Shown here piece after piece: positions 10,021-21,554 of a stretch of DNA of 64,000 nt (positions are counted from its first letter, which is position 1; each line of letters begins with the position of its first letter). The position numbers and the translations under genes were made by a program. The notes beneath the pieces are model-generated. The model did no database searches. It had not been told where the DNA came from and saw only the letters and a list, made by a program, of their open reading frames with translations. Source of the stretch: Takakia lepidozioides (taxonomy: Eukaryota > Streptophyta > Takakiopsida > Takakiales > Takakiaceae); the NCBI GenBank assembly GCA_030704615.1, contig CM060734.1, positions 1,736,001 through 1,800,000 on the forward strand, written 5' to 3'.

Positions 10021-11864
10021 CAGGGGTTGTTGGATATTAATGGCGACAGAGACTATCTTTGGTTATATGATTGTCCTACACTAACAGTCATGAGATAAGC
10101 CAACCTGGATACTGAGCGATGTGAGGTCTTGTAATCTGCATGTCCAATGAGAGTGCTGCATCTGGATCTCCAGATTAGCCTCTCAGGATTATTTAAATGA
10201 AGAGTTCATCATGCTTAGGCATGATGTTTTTTTTATGATCAACCTGGTGCTCTGGATGTGCGTGTGCTTCTGGATGAAACAGTTTGATGCTCTGTAGTGT
10301 ATTGTGATTGGTCTAGTTGGCTTGTGCTCTGCGATAGATCCTTCCTTATCAGCTTAGCAAGGTTCTATAGCGTACATTTCCTTGTTGTTGGTGTTGGGTT
10401 GCAAATATATGAGCGGTGGATGTTTGTTCATATATACGTGGCGATTCATAATTGGCCCAAACAAGAGCCCTCTTTTGTAAATTCTACTATTGGATTTAAA
10501 GTTTGTTTTTACCAGACTCACTATTGTAGTACTGCACACCCTCAACCACGGAGATGAGTGAAACATCTAATTATAAAGGAGCTAATTCTTGCGATTGGCT
10601 CGCCCTGAATGGCTAATCTATGGAGATCATTTTGACCCCCCCCCATAAGCAATTTGACAGTACTTAGCTAGGATACCATACCACATTTCTATGTGGGAGG
10701 TAGGAGCAGGAAAAATCATCCCGTCACTTAAAAAGCTTGGTCAAAGCTCAAGTTTCATACTTTGCAAAATCCAAAAACAAGAACCCCCCCTTAAGACACT
10801 AAAATCTCTCTTGTCGTGTGGTGAGGTTCTCCGCAATTTGCTTGGCTGATGCACATGGGTAGACAAGGTGAACATGGTAAGGTTCAAATTTTTGGATCTA
10901 GTATGGTAAGTGTGTAGCCTCAATTAGCTCGCCATACGTTACTTTTCTGGGGCTGAAACTTGCCCAATGGTGGGCCCTTAAGGGTTGAGGAGATAACAGA
11001 GTTTCGTTTTCTTTTTTATTCCCAAGAAAACACCAACCCCATGGGCCTTTGAGGGGAAAAATAAACCCCCTTTTTGAGCCATGGAGGCATTAACAGTTTT
11101 AAATTTTAACAAATGCATGGAATACATGCAAGCCTTGCCCCTATCTGATCATTCCCAAATCAATTATTACCATGGATTGGGGTACTTATTGGTATTACAA
11201 AACAAGCAATTAATGTCCTGCTTTGCCAATTTTTTGCAACTGATGTTACTAGACAGTCATTTATCTAGTCTATTGACCGGATGAACTCCGTCCTGTTTAC
11301 ACATTTCATCTGCAAATATGCATGAATATTCCATCTACACCTATTTTCACCTAATTCGTTTGCCAATCTAGAGTACACGTGGTCATATCAAAACCTTTTG
11401 CACAGTCCTACCTAGGGCAGGGTCAATAACGTCTTCGAGGGCTTCCTCCTCCCTGTATTTTGAAAAACAAACAAAAAAAACAATTAGCAAGGTAGATCCA
11501 ATATGGGTGGATGAGAGGGTAGGCACAAAGCACAGTTGAAGTCTATGGAAAGCCTGGATGTGGTATTGTCAAAACACAGTTATGAGCCCATCCAAGCGCG
11601 GATAGGATTGTTGCCCCTCCCTTGTTTTGAGGCTTGAAAGTGGGAATGGAGTCTGAAAATCAAAACACAAATGTGTCCTTCATTCATCATCTGGAACAAT
11701 GCCAAGCTGTCTGTCCTTGACTCAATCAACCCTAGAATGTCAGCCCTAAAATGTCAGCAATGTGGAAATTCTCATCACATTCAACGCTGCAATCGCTTCT
11801 CCTTCTGCTTTTCTCGCTGCCACCAAAACTACTGGACAAAACCAAATAATGCCCACGCGTCCAA
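10021..11864. other. No gene recognised
   Basis: AT-rich sequence with only short open frames on both strands and no domain signatures. It holds a C-run near 10,628 and an A-rich run near 11,461-11,482. Confidence 0.5.
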
Positions 11865-12050
11865 GTTGTAGCCCGCTGGTAATGGGCACATACCACCTCT
11901 CAAGTGGTTGTGGGTTCAATCCACCAGTTTGTGTCACAAAAGTGTCCACCTTCGCACCGGAAGGCAGTAGCCCGTGCGGGCGACCATCCCATTCACTTCA
12001 ACCGGACCGTCCCATTAGTTTCGCCAGAATGATCATATTTCGCCATTGCA
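11865..12050 (+). repeat. Probable tRNA-derived SINE
   Basis: An A-box-like TAGCCCGCTGGT (11,869-11,880) is followed 32 bases later by a B-box GGTTCAATCC (11,913-11,922) inside a TGGGTTCAATCCACCA stem-like context. This is the spacing and order of a pol III internal promoter in a tRNA-related head. It does not fold into a complete tRNA by eye. A non-tRNA body with a GGCAGTAGCCCGTGCGGGCG block follows. The 3' end is a guess. Confidence 0.4.
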
Positions 12051-15000
12051 TGGATGGATGAGTAAATGGATGGAAAGAAGGATGTATGGTGGTGCAGCCA
12101 CGACGTTGACAACTCGCATTGGGCGTGGCTACCATGAAGGCCGCGGAGGCAAAGCGCCACGTGCAGCTCTGGCAGTAGTACTGTCCCGACATTCCTGCTC
12201 CTTTGCCCACTTGCGTCGCTCCCCGGTTCGCATGGGCTCCGACCAGCGTCCGGGAAATAATTTCAGTTGAACCAGCCAGTAGCCGCTCATTCCCAGCAGC
12301 AATCGGCTAAGTGGGTTGGGCAGTCGGCTGCTGCCCCTTAGTGGTAACTATACCCGGTCAATTTTCGAGATAAATTCTTTACAACCGGGTAATATTCCTA
12401 ATGATTTATTTTGTGTTCAGCTATAAATCCGGCCCTTATAAATATCAACCGGTTGACAACACAAGTGTCAAATGCACAACAATAAGTAAATAATAATAAT
12501 AATAAATAATCACAACCAGTTTTAAGCAATTCAAACAAGTGAAGAACATTGTATCCTCATAGAAGTTGGACCTGTCAATGCCTTCAAACCACATGGAGGC
12601 CAAGAATTGAACCTGCGTGGACAGGTGAGCTGTGATAGTAGGCAGCGAGTGCAAGCAGGCTGGGGCTGCGAGAGCAACGTCCAGACTTAGTAGGGTTTGC
12701 CTGCGGCCCGCCCTCTGGAGTTCAATATTTTTTCACCTAAACGCCCTTCCTCGGATGTAACCCGGCCTGGCACGTTGGATTTCTGCCATGTGGCGGACTT
12801 CGACGGCCATTTCCGTTTTTTGTAATATAAGAAGGGCCGGAATCCGTCCAGGCCTTGCCAACTAAGGCAGATTTCCTGTCTGTAATGAAATGGAAAGGCA
12901 AATATCCTTCCTAAAAGTAGGGCACCCGGTTGATTTCCGCTTCGGCCATTTTTTCCCCTCCGATCCATTTCCTGAGGTTCCATATTTCATTCGGAAATTC
13001 TGGAATTCCGGCATGTAACTGGCTGCCGGTTCTCCCCCGGACGTTGGCTCCGACGTGACCTTTCTGCTGAGAGAATATACGTGGAGGTCACTAGCGGTCC
13101 ATTTTAGTTGTCGTTAGGGGTCGCTAACCGGCTGATTAGCGGTAATTATTCGGGTTTTCAGTGTTAAGGCTTGGTTTAGAGAGTGAACAGAGATTAGGGT
13201 TTGACTTCTGACTCAGATTATCGCCTGAGTCAACGCTATTTTTAGTGCCGTCTCAGAAGTCCAGCGACTGGCACCCACCAGTGACCTAAAGGCGGGGGAT
13301 AAGTCATCCTGATTTAGCCGGCAGGAATCGCTTTTACTTTTACTACCTGAGCCGGTCGACATCGCGTGGCGCCCTGCGCGATCTTTCATATTTCTCTCCG
13401 GTAAATATGGTGCGTGAAATCTCAGAACCTCCGCTGACGCGGAATAACGGACGAAACTACGCAGATCCAACGCTCTGCGTTTGTGGCACCCAGCAGGGCT
13501 CGAGCCACGTACACGCGTCCAACAAAGCGGCGGCTTTGGACGTTGGACGAGCCCGCGCGGCGGCCTCTCGACCGCCGCCCGAAGGGCCGCGGACAGCTAG
13601 CTGCCGCCTGGATGAGCGTTCGCAGATGGATGTGGATGGGATGTGCGTGGTGTTGGTGGGTGGAGGTTCAGAGAAGGAGAGGTGCGAGACAAAGATAGGA
13701 AATTACAAAAATCCCTGTATAGGAATGTCTTGTTGTTGTGGCAAGCAGGCTGGTCATCCTCTCATTGTTTCCCTTGTGAGCCAAGGGTTCACAATGCTGA
13801 ACTCTTGAGGGAAGAGAACAGTTCCTGAGAGACGAACTGTTGATGATATGATGAGTTCTACTTAGGCTACGTTGTGGGTTTGGAATGCAGATATATAAGT
13901 TACTGAAAATGATACGTTGAAAACTTGTGCAGACTTTTCCCCTTCAAACACGAAAGTACAAACTACAAACGCCCATCAATTTAGCTTTGCCTGCTGCCTA
14001 TACTGATTGGGTGAGCGAGATGGGAACTATTCGGAACCACATCATTACATGGCCGCGAGATAAGAGAGGGTGCCCAACCCGCCAAATCACATGTTATGAA
14101 GCCATGACGATGGAAATACCTTTCCTAGGTAATCTAAGCTCAAGGCTAACTTCCCCAAACGCCACTCAATCGCAAAACATAAGTCCATGACAAGAATTTT
14201 AATAAACTTATTTTTCCATAAATTAGGCGGCCCTAAAAGAGCGAGTCCTACTATCATATCCTTTGGCTGTTATTGCATCATTGTTGTCGGACCAGTTAAA
14301 ATTTACCAATGAGAGCCTTTTATTGTTATTACTTCTTGGCTTCTAGCCTCAACAGCCCATTCCCTTTTGTACAGAAAGCATAGCCTATGGTGAGTCCGCG
14401 AGGTTGCGCGGCGAGTGACAAACATCCATTCCTCATAACCAAATATTTCAGCCCAAGCCCGGATTTTTCATTTTGCAGTTCAAAATCATGAACTTGGGCC
14501 ACCCTTATTTTGGCCGATTTAAAGTTCTAGAAAAGTTGACCTTTCAATGTTGTTCCAATCTTCTACTACCCTCTGAAAAGATTTCGATTATTTAATTGAA
14601 CGTTATATCTTTTTTAGCCACCTCTGCAGAACCTGCTTGAAAACAACCACTTCTATCAAATTTCTTTAAATTCTCACGAAAATCACAGTTCACAACTGCC
14701 ATACCTCCCCATCCACTCCTACCCAGAAAAAAATAAAAGAACTAGGGCTTCGCGATACTCCGCACTACCAGTGACGAATGGAAACTAAGTGCTGAATGGA
14801 GGAGAGAGAGAAAACATAAGAGTTATAAGATTTATGTTTTTAACATAGCGTATATCAGAGCCGACATAATTGTTATTAGAAGGGGTGAGGGAAATAAATT
14901 CACTAAGTTTTTATTAATGAAGAAAGAATATAGCAAAAGTTTGAGGGAAGGGAAGGGAATAAAAACTTTATAAAGTATTTATAAATATACAAAACTATTT

Positions 15001-15066
15001 GAAAATATCATGTCACAAGGGGCTTTATCAAATGTTTGTCTATAGAGACTATTGATGCTAAAGAGT
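12051..15066. other. No gene recognised; small microsatellite
   Basis: Contains an (AAT)n-like microsatellite at about 12,482-12,510 and one GC-rich 133-codon open frame at 13,407-13,808 with no recognisable domain. From 14,200 the sequence becomes AT-rich and noncoding in appearance. Confidence 0.45.
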
Positions 15067-15119
15067 TAAAACTGATCATTTTTAAAATACGATGTCTTTT
15101 GTGCCATTCTTCGGACGTT
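15067..15119 (-). pseudogene. 3' end of the ORF interrupted by E1
   Basis: On the minus strand, taking out E1 and one copy of its CGTT duplication lets the frame at 49,700-50,476 continue for 17 more codons (beginning with the Val of RFNVRRM, ending KNDQF) to a TAA at 15,067-15,069. This is the downstream remnant of that unrecognised gene. Confidence 0.6.
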
Positions 15120-15550
15120 TGTCATGGTTTTAGTCATGGTTATTTAGAATTACCTACTTCTAGTTAACTAGGACATTTTAAATATTTATATTTATATTTG
15201 TGTGTGGGACTTCATTTGGTCTCACATGCCAAGTGAGGTGTCGAGCCTCACTTGAGACATGGAGATAGGTTTTCCCCTTGTGAGTGTTGAGGAGGCTCAT
15301 CTTCTTGTAGTTGAGCCTCCATGAGCTTCTCTCACCTCCATAGCTCTAGGTATTGAGAGGGAGTGTGTTGAGGGCTTTGTAGGGTGGATTCATTTAGCAA
15401 AGGTGCCCTTGGCTTGACTTAGTTTATGTGATAGAGTGGATTTCACTTGGAAGGACTAGGGCTTGTTCTTCATGTGATTGCTTCATGCTTTGAGAGCTTT
15501 CATTGTCTTCTACTTCTCTCATTTCTCATCTCTTATCACTACAAGAAGAT
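15120..15550 (+). repeat. E1 terminal repeat B1
   Basis: Near-identical to B2 at 49,178-49,610. Identity stops after AAGAAGAT, where B1 continues into the leader and B2 runs into A2. An AT-rich TATA-like stretch (TATTTATATTTATATT) lies near 15,183-15,198. B1 contains paired GAGGCTCAT/TTGAGCCTC and GAGCCTCACTTGAG segments that can form hairpins. It has TG at the outer end but is not followed by an A segment as it is in B2-A2. Confidence 0.9.
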
Positions 15551-16830
15551 CACCTTATGCTTGTGAGTGTGGAGTGTAAGGATTAGTTTTGCACTTTTTA
15601 AAGATGTTGAGAGCTAGAAGAATTTAGCTCTTGTATCACAAGGCTTGCAAGGGGTTGCAAGGAAAGTGCTCGAGTATTGCTGCACCAAGGAGTTGGAGAG
15701 CTTGAGAAGAAAGCTCTTGAGTCACAAGATTTTGCAAGGATTGTAAGGAGGAAGTTGTGTGTGTGGAAGCATGGATTCTAGGGTTTGAGAATCCTTTGTA
15801 TGCATTAGGAGTCGATGGTGTGCCATGGCTTGTGGAGTGACTAAAGGCTTGTTAGTGCTCATTTCACTATCTAGGGTTAAGCAAGTTCAAAGTGTGGATG
15901 TTGTGGAAGAGAAGCCAATGAGCTATATATGCTTGGGCTTGAAGACAACAAGGGCAAGCACTTGGAGAGCACTAAGAAGCTCAAGAGGTTTTGAAAGGGA
16001 GCATGTGAAGAAATCTTCCAATCATGGTGGTGGAACCAAGCTTAGGGTGCCATTGGAAGGGCTTGAGAACATGTGGTGGGAAATCCTTGAAGGGAAATCA
16101 TCATTCAATGTATGCATAGCTTCACCCTAACTATGTAATGTGACAAGAGGGGAGGCAATACTTGGCTATTCATGCTCTTGGTAGTGCGAGCTTTGTGGTG
16201 GATAGTTGACCAAGCAAGTGGTGCATGTGTGGAGCATGCTCGCTTGAGTTTGTAAGTTCAAGTTTGAGGGGAGCTCTTGAACTAGCAAGAGGTGAAGGCC
16301 TTTGAGATCCATTTGTGTGTGAAGTGGAGAGGTGTTGATTCATGTTATGATGAAGGAGAGCAACACATAGGCCAAGAGGTCTAATGAAACATGCATTCAA
16401 ATGACCACGGGAAGCACATGGATGATGGATTGGTGCAAGACCCCAAATGAGGCATATGGCGTGAGAGTGGGATCCAAGGCGGATTGCTTGGGAGCATTAT
16501 TGTAAGTGACAAGCATTGCTCCTACACATTGAGATAATTTGTGTTGATTTGGAGCAATTGTCAAGTGATGAGGAGACAAATGCATGATTGCTCGGCAATG
16601 AAAATATGGTAGTTTGCAATCAAATCCCCAAGGACTAGAAGGGGGATTGATTTGGTGGACAATGACTTGCAAGCTGAGTTGGACCACTCTTGGTTGCACA
16701 TTGGGGTGGAAGAGAGCAAGAAGATGCCTCTTATGACACCTAGAGACCATATTTTTTGCTTGAGTAGAGCATAGAAGTCAAGGACTTGCATTCTAGCTCT
16801 TCATTACAAATCCTAGTAGTGTACGCTCAG

Positions 16831-17220
16831 ACTATACCTCTGTTAGTATACCAAACAGGAGCTTGTCCCTTTGACTATACCTCTGTTGAGGTATCACCAT
16901 ATGTGAACCTTAATGTGAGACTATACCTCTGTTAGTATACCAAACAGGAGCTTGTCCATTTTACTATACCTCTATTGAGGTATCACCATATGTGAACCCT
17001 AATCAGCTCAGACTATACCTCTGTTAGTATACCAAACAGGAGCTTGTCCCTTTTACTATACCTCTGTTGAGGTATCACCATATGTGGACCCTAATCAGCT
17101 CAGACTATACCTCTGTTAGTATACCAAACAGAACCCTCATTTTCAGACTATACCTCTGTAAAGGTATCATCAACATAAGGGACCCTAGCAACCTCAGACT
17201 ATACCTCTGTTAAGGTATCA
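16831..17220 (+). repeat. Hairpin-forming tandem array in the E1 leader
   Basis: Nine units start with ACTATACCTCT at 16,831, 16,874, 16,920, 16,963, 17,012, 17,055, 17,104, 17,147 and 17,198, giving a higher-order period of 89-94 bp. Alternate units contain ATACCTC-TGTT-GAGGTAT, a perfect 7-bp stem with a 4-nt loop. The others end in AGTATACC and pair less well. The last two units have compensating changes that keep a stem. E2 lacks this array. Confidence 0.85.
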
Positions 17221-17250
17221 ACAGTGAAAGGACTTGGTGAAAATTAAGGG

Positions 17251-17367
17251 CCTTTGGAGGATTGTTTGGAAGATATTTGAGGCCCTTGGAGGAGTATTTG
17301 GAGGATCTTTAGGGTCCTTGGAGGAGTGTTTGGAGGATCTTTGGGGTCCTTGGAGGACCCTTCGAGG
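17251..17367 (+). repeat. Minisatellite in the E1 leader
   Basis: About 3.5 units of 32-34 bp built on CTTGGAGGAGTGTTTGGAGG start near 17,251, 17,285, 17,317 and 17,349. They are diverged from one another by a few bases. Confidence 0.75.
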
Positions 17368-18025
17368 AGCTTTGGTGGACAATGTTGAAGAGCTCTTGAA
17401 GGATTGATTGAGGGATATTGAAGGATACTTGTCACGGCCATACAAGCGAGTGGATAGAGACAGGAGGGAGAGTGGTGGATGAGAGCATTCTGGGGTTAGA
17501 ATTGCTTTAGTTTCTCTTCTCCATAGTCTTTCACCCTCTCTGTAGGCCAAAATCTTTCCGTAGGTGGAGGCAAGAGTCAGTCCGGGTTTGGGCTGGGGTG
17601 TCCTTGCAGGAGCGACACTGTGGAGTGTTTTTGGTGTGGGGGAGTTGCTGTCTTGATTTCTTGTGTTTGGATCCCCTCCACACCTGCATGCTTGACTGTG
17701 CGCCATGTTAGCTTTGTGTGGGTGCTTTTTTCATAGGAGGTTGGTCCGGATTTGATCACCGGCCAATCCTATGTTGTCGGTGGTGAGGCTGGAGTGATGA
17801 CCAGCAAGACCACCAGTGTTTCTTCTATGGTGAGGCTGGGTTGATGACCAGCAGACCATAGGAGTGCTTGCGGTGGGTGCAGGTGCATGTACAGGTCTAC
17901 GTTAGAAACCTATTATTCCTGCTTGAACCAGTAGCCGCAACAGGTTCTTTACCCGGTTACCTTGTAGAAAGTGGGGATTAGAGACAGGTTGACAACCGGT
18001 TGGGTTGTGAGTTTTCATCACGGAG

Positions 18026-19520
18026 GTGCCACCAGCTGCTGAGGGGAGTGCCGGTACAAGCACCAGCGATACTAGTGGGTACACAAGACAAGGTGTGCGG
18101 TTTAGGCCACTTTCACCTTCAATGTCTTCTGAGGAAGGTTCAGACTCGGAGTCAGGAGGATTCTCGCCGACTCAGGGTGCAAGTCATAACACTGGGCATC
18201 TCCATGCCCATACTTGCCACAATGCCCACACTGCAAACTGTGCAGACTGTGCTTGTGTCGGCCTTCTGCCACTCTTTGGGCAATCTCTCTTGACATGGGG
18301 TCCTCCACATGTCCAACATATCACCCCTGGTTGCTGTTGGCCTGCAAAAGATGCCACGGGCCTCTGCACCTGAGGTCCCATGTAAGCTCCCTGGAACTTG
18401 GGTTGGGCAACCTTGCCCCCCTGACCACGCTGTTGGGGCAGTCCCTTGTACCTGTTGGCTGGCAGCTGCACCTCGTGCAGGCAAGTCCTTGCCAAATCCA
18501 ATGGTAACAACTCGCTCCTCCACCATGTTGAGCTCAATCCGCTCAGCCAGCAGAAACACATCCGCTAATGTGGGTTAGGCCGCTTGTAACAGGGTTGCAT
18601 CCCGCACCCTTCTCTTGAGCTCCTTGTCCAAAATTCCATACCAGAACTGGACTGCCTAAGTTTCAGTAACCCCTTGGGTCACACTTATCAAGCACCTCAT
18701 ACGAGTGTAGGCCTCTCGCAAGCTCTCACTGGATTTGCGCTGGAAGTCTTGCAAACTTCGCAGCTTCTCTGTCCGTACACCTTTTTCTCCGCAACTCTTG
18801 GAAGAACTCCACCACCGGGTTGAATCTAGGCACATGTGTTGTAATCGTGGCAGGAGAGAGTAGTAGCACCTTTTGAACTGGGTACCACCTGCAGAAGTGC
18901 CGGCACTACTTGTTCCACTACTAGTGCTTGTAGTTGGAGATGTTTGTGTAGCTGCTGGTGTCACTGCTGCCCTTGTGCCTCTAATGATTGAGACATAGTT
19001 AGGTGACCAATATTCTCGCCACTCCTCAATCTCCACCGCATGTCCCCGCCTAAATTCATGGTATTCATCCATGGGCGGCCCTTCAAGGTGCTGGAATAGC
19101 CCCTTCCACGCCATAAAGGGCGTAAACAGTTGTGGATTGCGCATTTGCTGCAAATCACACCAACTGTCGAACTCTTATATAAAGTCATCAAGATCGATGG
19201 TGCCCACAGCTCCAGAGTACCTACGTGGCCCCTTGGTAGCTCCATACATCTCCTCCATCGTGTCCCACAACAATGGCACGGCCAATTCCAAGGGAACAAT
19301 GGTGGCCGGGGGCGAGATGGACCAGCCCAGAGAGGATGAGGTGGTCGGGCACGAGGTGCAGCCCAAGGGCAAGCTCAACATGGCCAAGGACGCGGAGGTC
19401 GGGGTGTTGACCAAGACATGGCCAACCGGCTTCAGCAGCTAGAGCAGAGGCTCGCTGCCATGGCTACAACTCAGGTGGTACCGGCTCCCAGGCGGGATGG
19501 TCCACCTCCTGCTCCTGAGG
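18026..19520 (+). pseudogene. E1 gag with an inverted central segment
   Basis: The plus strand encodes the gag N-terminus up to SEEGSDSESGGF (about 18,166), matching E2 SSTEGSDSDCGG. From about 18,167 to 19,270 gag continues on the minus strand. It includes the LFTPFMAWKGLFQHLEGPP block, the VRTEKLRSLQDFQRK block, and zinc knuckles CWTCGGPHVKRDC and CGHCGKYGHGDAQC, ending at CYDLHPE. At 19,275 the plus strand resumes with the codons for QFQGNNGG, the residues that follow CYGLHPELRPG in E2. So a piece of about 1.1 kb is inverted in place. Gag packages element RNA. This copy cannot make it. Confidence 0.8.
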
Positions 19521-19599
19521 GAGGTGTCGTGCGCATACATATCGCCTGGGGGGTGCACTCTTTATAAACTGTGCGTATCACGTGCGTTCGTCGCCTAAT

Positions 19600-19830
19600 A
19601 AAAAAACCCCTTGTATATGGGTCCTTGGATAATTTATACCCCCTCTATACATATTTTTTGAAGATTATAAAACCCCCCTGTGTAAATATACAAAAATTTA
19701 CAATTTTTAAAAAGTACCCCCTTCTGTATGTATATTCTCATTTTCCATCATTAAAAATAACCCTCCAATATGTATATGTATGTTTTTATATTATATCGAA
19801 TTTATTCATTTAAAACATAATAAAATATAA
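19600..19830. repeat. E4 left subterminal repeats
   Basis: Four or five copies of a motif like TACCCCCTCTATACATA occur here, each a C-run followed by an AT-rich TATGTATA word. Similar copies occur in the right end (24,868-24,960), some in the opposite orientation. Clusters of this sort next to TIRs are typical transposase-binding regions. Confidence 0.6.
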
Positions 19831-19974
19831 CAAATTAATTAAAAAAAATTGCCTTTGATAAAGTTGTCAAAGACTTTTTGGTCATTTGCATCAAGTACAT
19901 ATGTGTTTGACTTGACATTGTACTTTAAACATGCTAACGCGATAATGGAATCCAAATCAACCATCATGTTATCC

Positions 19975-20398
19975 GTCAAATCGTACGTATAGGTTTTCTT
20001 TGGAGAAGAAGCCAGGTATCCCCCTTGCTGATTTGTCCGACTTTTCTACTGTCCAATCGGATGATTGCATTGTGGAGGCTTTGAAAACTGGATTTCTAGA
20101 AGCGCAACTTTTATGCCATAAACTTGGGATGAAACCAAACAAAGCGACAAACTTGGATTGGTGGAATGAGCCATGGACAATTGAGAGACAAATGGAGGCC
20201 GAGCTATTCAAAAGCATGGAAGATGAGGGTGATGATGTCGATGCCATAGATTCTATTTGTCCTCTTAATGCAGACACACATATTCAAAATGAGGTCGTGG
20301 AAGATGAATTGGTGTGCGGGCCTTTGAATTCAATGGAGGATGTTTTGAGCCAACCTTTGATGATCATGCGGAAGAGGTACTTATTCAGAGTGAATTGA
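19975..20398 (+). pseudogene. E4 transposase C-terminal piece (opposite strand to the rest)
   Basis: The frame contains KKPGIPLADLSDFSTVQ, IVEALKTGFLEAQLLCHKLG and WWNEPWTIE, then an acidic tail. By composition and content it reads as the natural continuation of the minus-strand protein at 20,450-21,548, which ends shortly after KGPKFSRAHKK. The two pieces face each other, so I infer an in-place inversion. I have no family reference to prove continuity. Confidence 0.4.
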
Positions 20399-21548
20399 GA
20401 CATACTCTGGATGCTGTCATTGATGAGTTTGAACAAGAGAAATGTTTCTTGTGAGCTCTTGAGAACTTGGGTCCTTTTGGATTCACCTCGAACTCGGATA
20501 TGCGTGTTAATGCTCCCGCACTCTCAATCAAATCACACCCGTCATATGTCCTCTCATTCCGTAACATACCTCCCACTTTGCTGAAGAATATTTCACACAC
20601 ATCTGAACCAACAAGGCTCAAAGGAACTTGCACATGATTAAACTTATCCTTGAACAATTTGATAAGTAGAACCACGTAGTGGCATGAAATTTGTAAATCC
20701 AAGTATGCTTCCCTGCTAATGAAGAAGGATTTCATATTATACACCTCGTGGTGGAATAACCACAACTTCCACAATCTGAAAAAAAACGATACCTTCGCAG
20801 CAGATTGTACCCTCTCACACAATGACATGTGAGGAGACAAAAAAATGTCGATGTAGCATGAAATGATGTATAGGTAAATTTCAGTACCTTTGGTCCTCTC
20901 CCTTCGATGATTCACAGTTGATTGTAACTCCCTCAAACAAGCTTGCACCTTCCGAGATGCCAGTCGTTGAGCTACTGCCCAATTCTGTCGATCTTCTCTT
21001 TTGATATCACATTCCCGAAGTCCATGCTTGTCCACTGAAAATGAATGGTAGACCAATAACACATGATTCAATGTAGCAACCTCATCACCCAACACCAAAG
21101 TCCGTGATGCACTGTCCAAGGGATTTACCAATTTTTTCCCATTATGGATGAAGTCCTGATCATGGAGTCCGTATATATCTCCCCCGCTGCACACTCGACC
21201 TGTAAACAACCATCCTTCCCAAGGGATGCAAAATCTACTTCCAGCCCCATTGGCATAATCTTCTAACATCACTTTTCTCCTCCTACTATCTCCGTCTGAA
21301 GCATGCCCAATTATAGGCCCAACCACGTCCCTCACATATTTGTTCCACAACTGTCTCACCACTTCCCATTGTGATCTCACAAAATTGTTGTCAAATCTAT
21401 TGCAAGTGAGCTGGATTACCAATACCAATCGAGGTAATCGTACATGTAGAGGATTTGCTATCAACCACTCTGGCGTAATGGCAACCACATTGTTTTTGAA
21501 TGCCTCCACAATATGTTCGTACCCTGATTCCCCTTCTCCCACTTGCAC
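20385..21548 (-). pseudogene. Probable DNA transposase of E4, family unassigned
   Basis: A 387-codon open frame contains LPRLVLVIQLTCNRFDNNFV, GHASDGDSRRRKVML, GLHDQDFIHNGKKLVNPLD, RTLVLGDEVATLNHVLL and, near the C-terminus, LVGSDVCEIFFSKVGG. The D-rich GHASDGD motif and the late GSD-x2-E-x-FF motif recall the catalytic aspartate and the acidic motif of RNase H-fold transposases with 8-bp duplications (P, hAT). The N-terminus is missing: at about 21,550 the frame joins a PPR fragment. The last 24 residues after RAHKK look like readthrough of an inversion breakpoint. Function is inferred from motifs and position inside TIRs. Confidence 0.5.
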
Positions 21549-21554
21549 CAGATC

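Larger units (their letters stand above)
15551..18025 (+). other. E1 leader between B1 and gag
   Basis: About 2.5 kb without a conserved long ORF. It contains a hairpin array (16,831-17,220) and a 32-34-bp minisatellite (17,251-17,367). The segment 17,440-18,000 is homologous to the E2 leader (complement of 33,240-33,700), so it is a genuine part of the family. The first part (15,551-16,820) is G/A-rich with frequent GCTTGAGAA-like words and has no clear counterpart in E2. No tRNA-complementary primer site is obvious after B1. Confidence 0.6.

Noticed and set aside
11865-11925. Functional tRNA gene
   Set aside because: The box elements are present, but a full cloverleaf with acceptor pairing cannot be formed by eye.
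13407-13808. 133-codon GC-rich ORF as a gene
   Set aside because: No domain, several overlapping frames of similar length in the same GC-rich patch, and no repeat copy or neighbour to support it.
15120-15550. B1 as a solo LTR of a separate element
   Set aside because: The leader after it is homologous to that of E2 near gag, gag follows, and the CGTT duplication pairs it with 49,696-49,699.
16831-17220. CRISPR-like array
   Set aside because: Spacers between the repeats are themselves repeated and the context is a plant retroelement leader. It is a minisatellite with hairpins.
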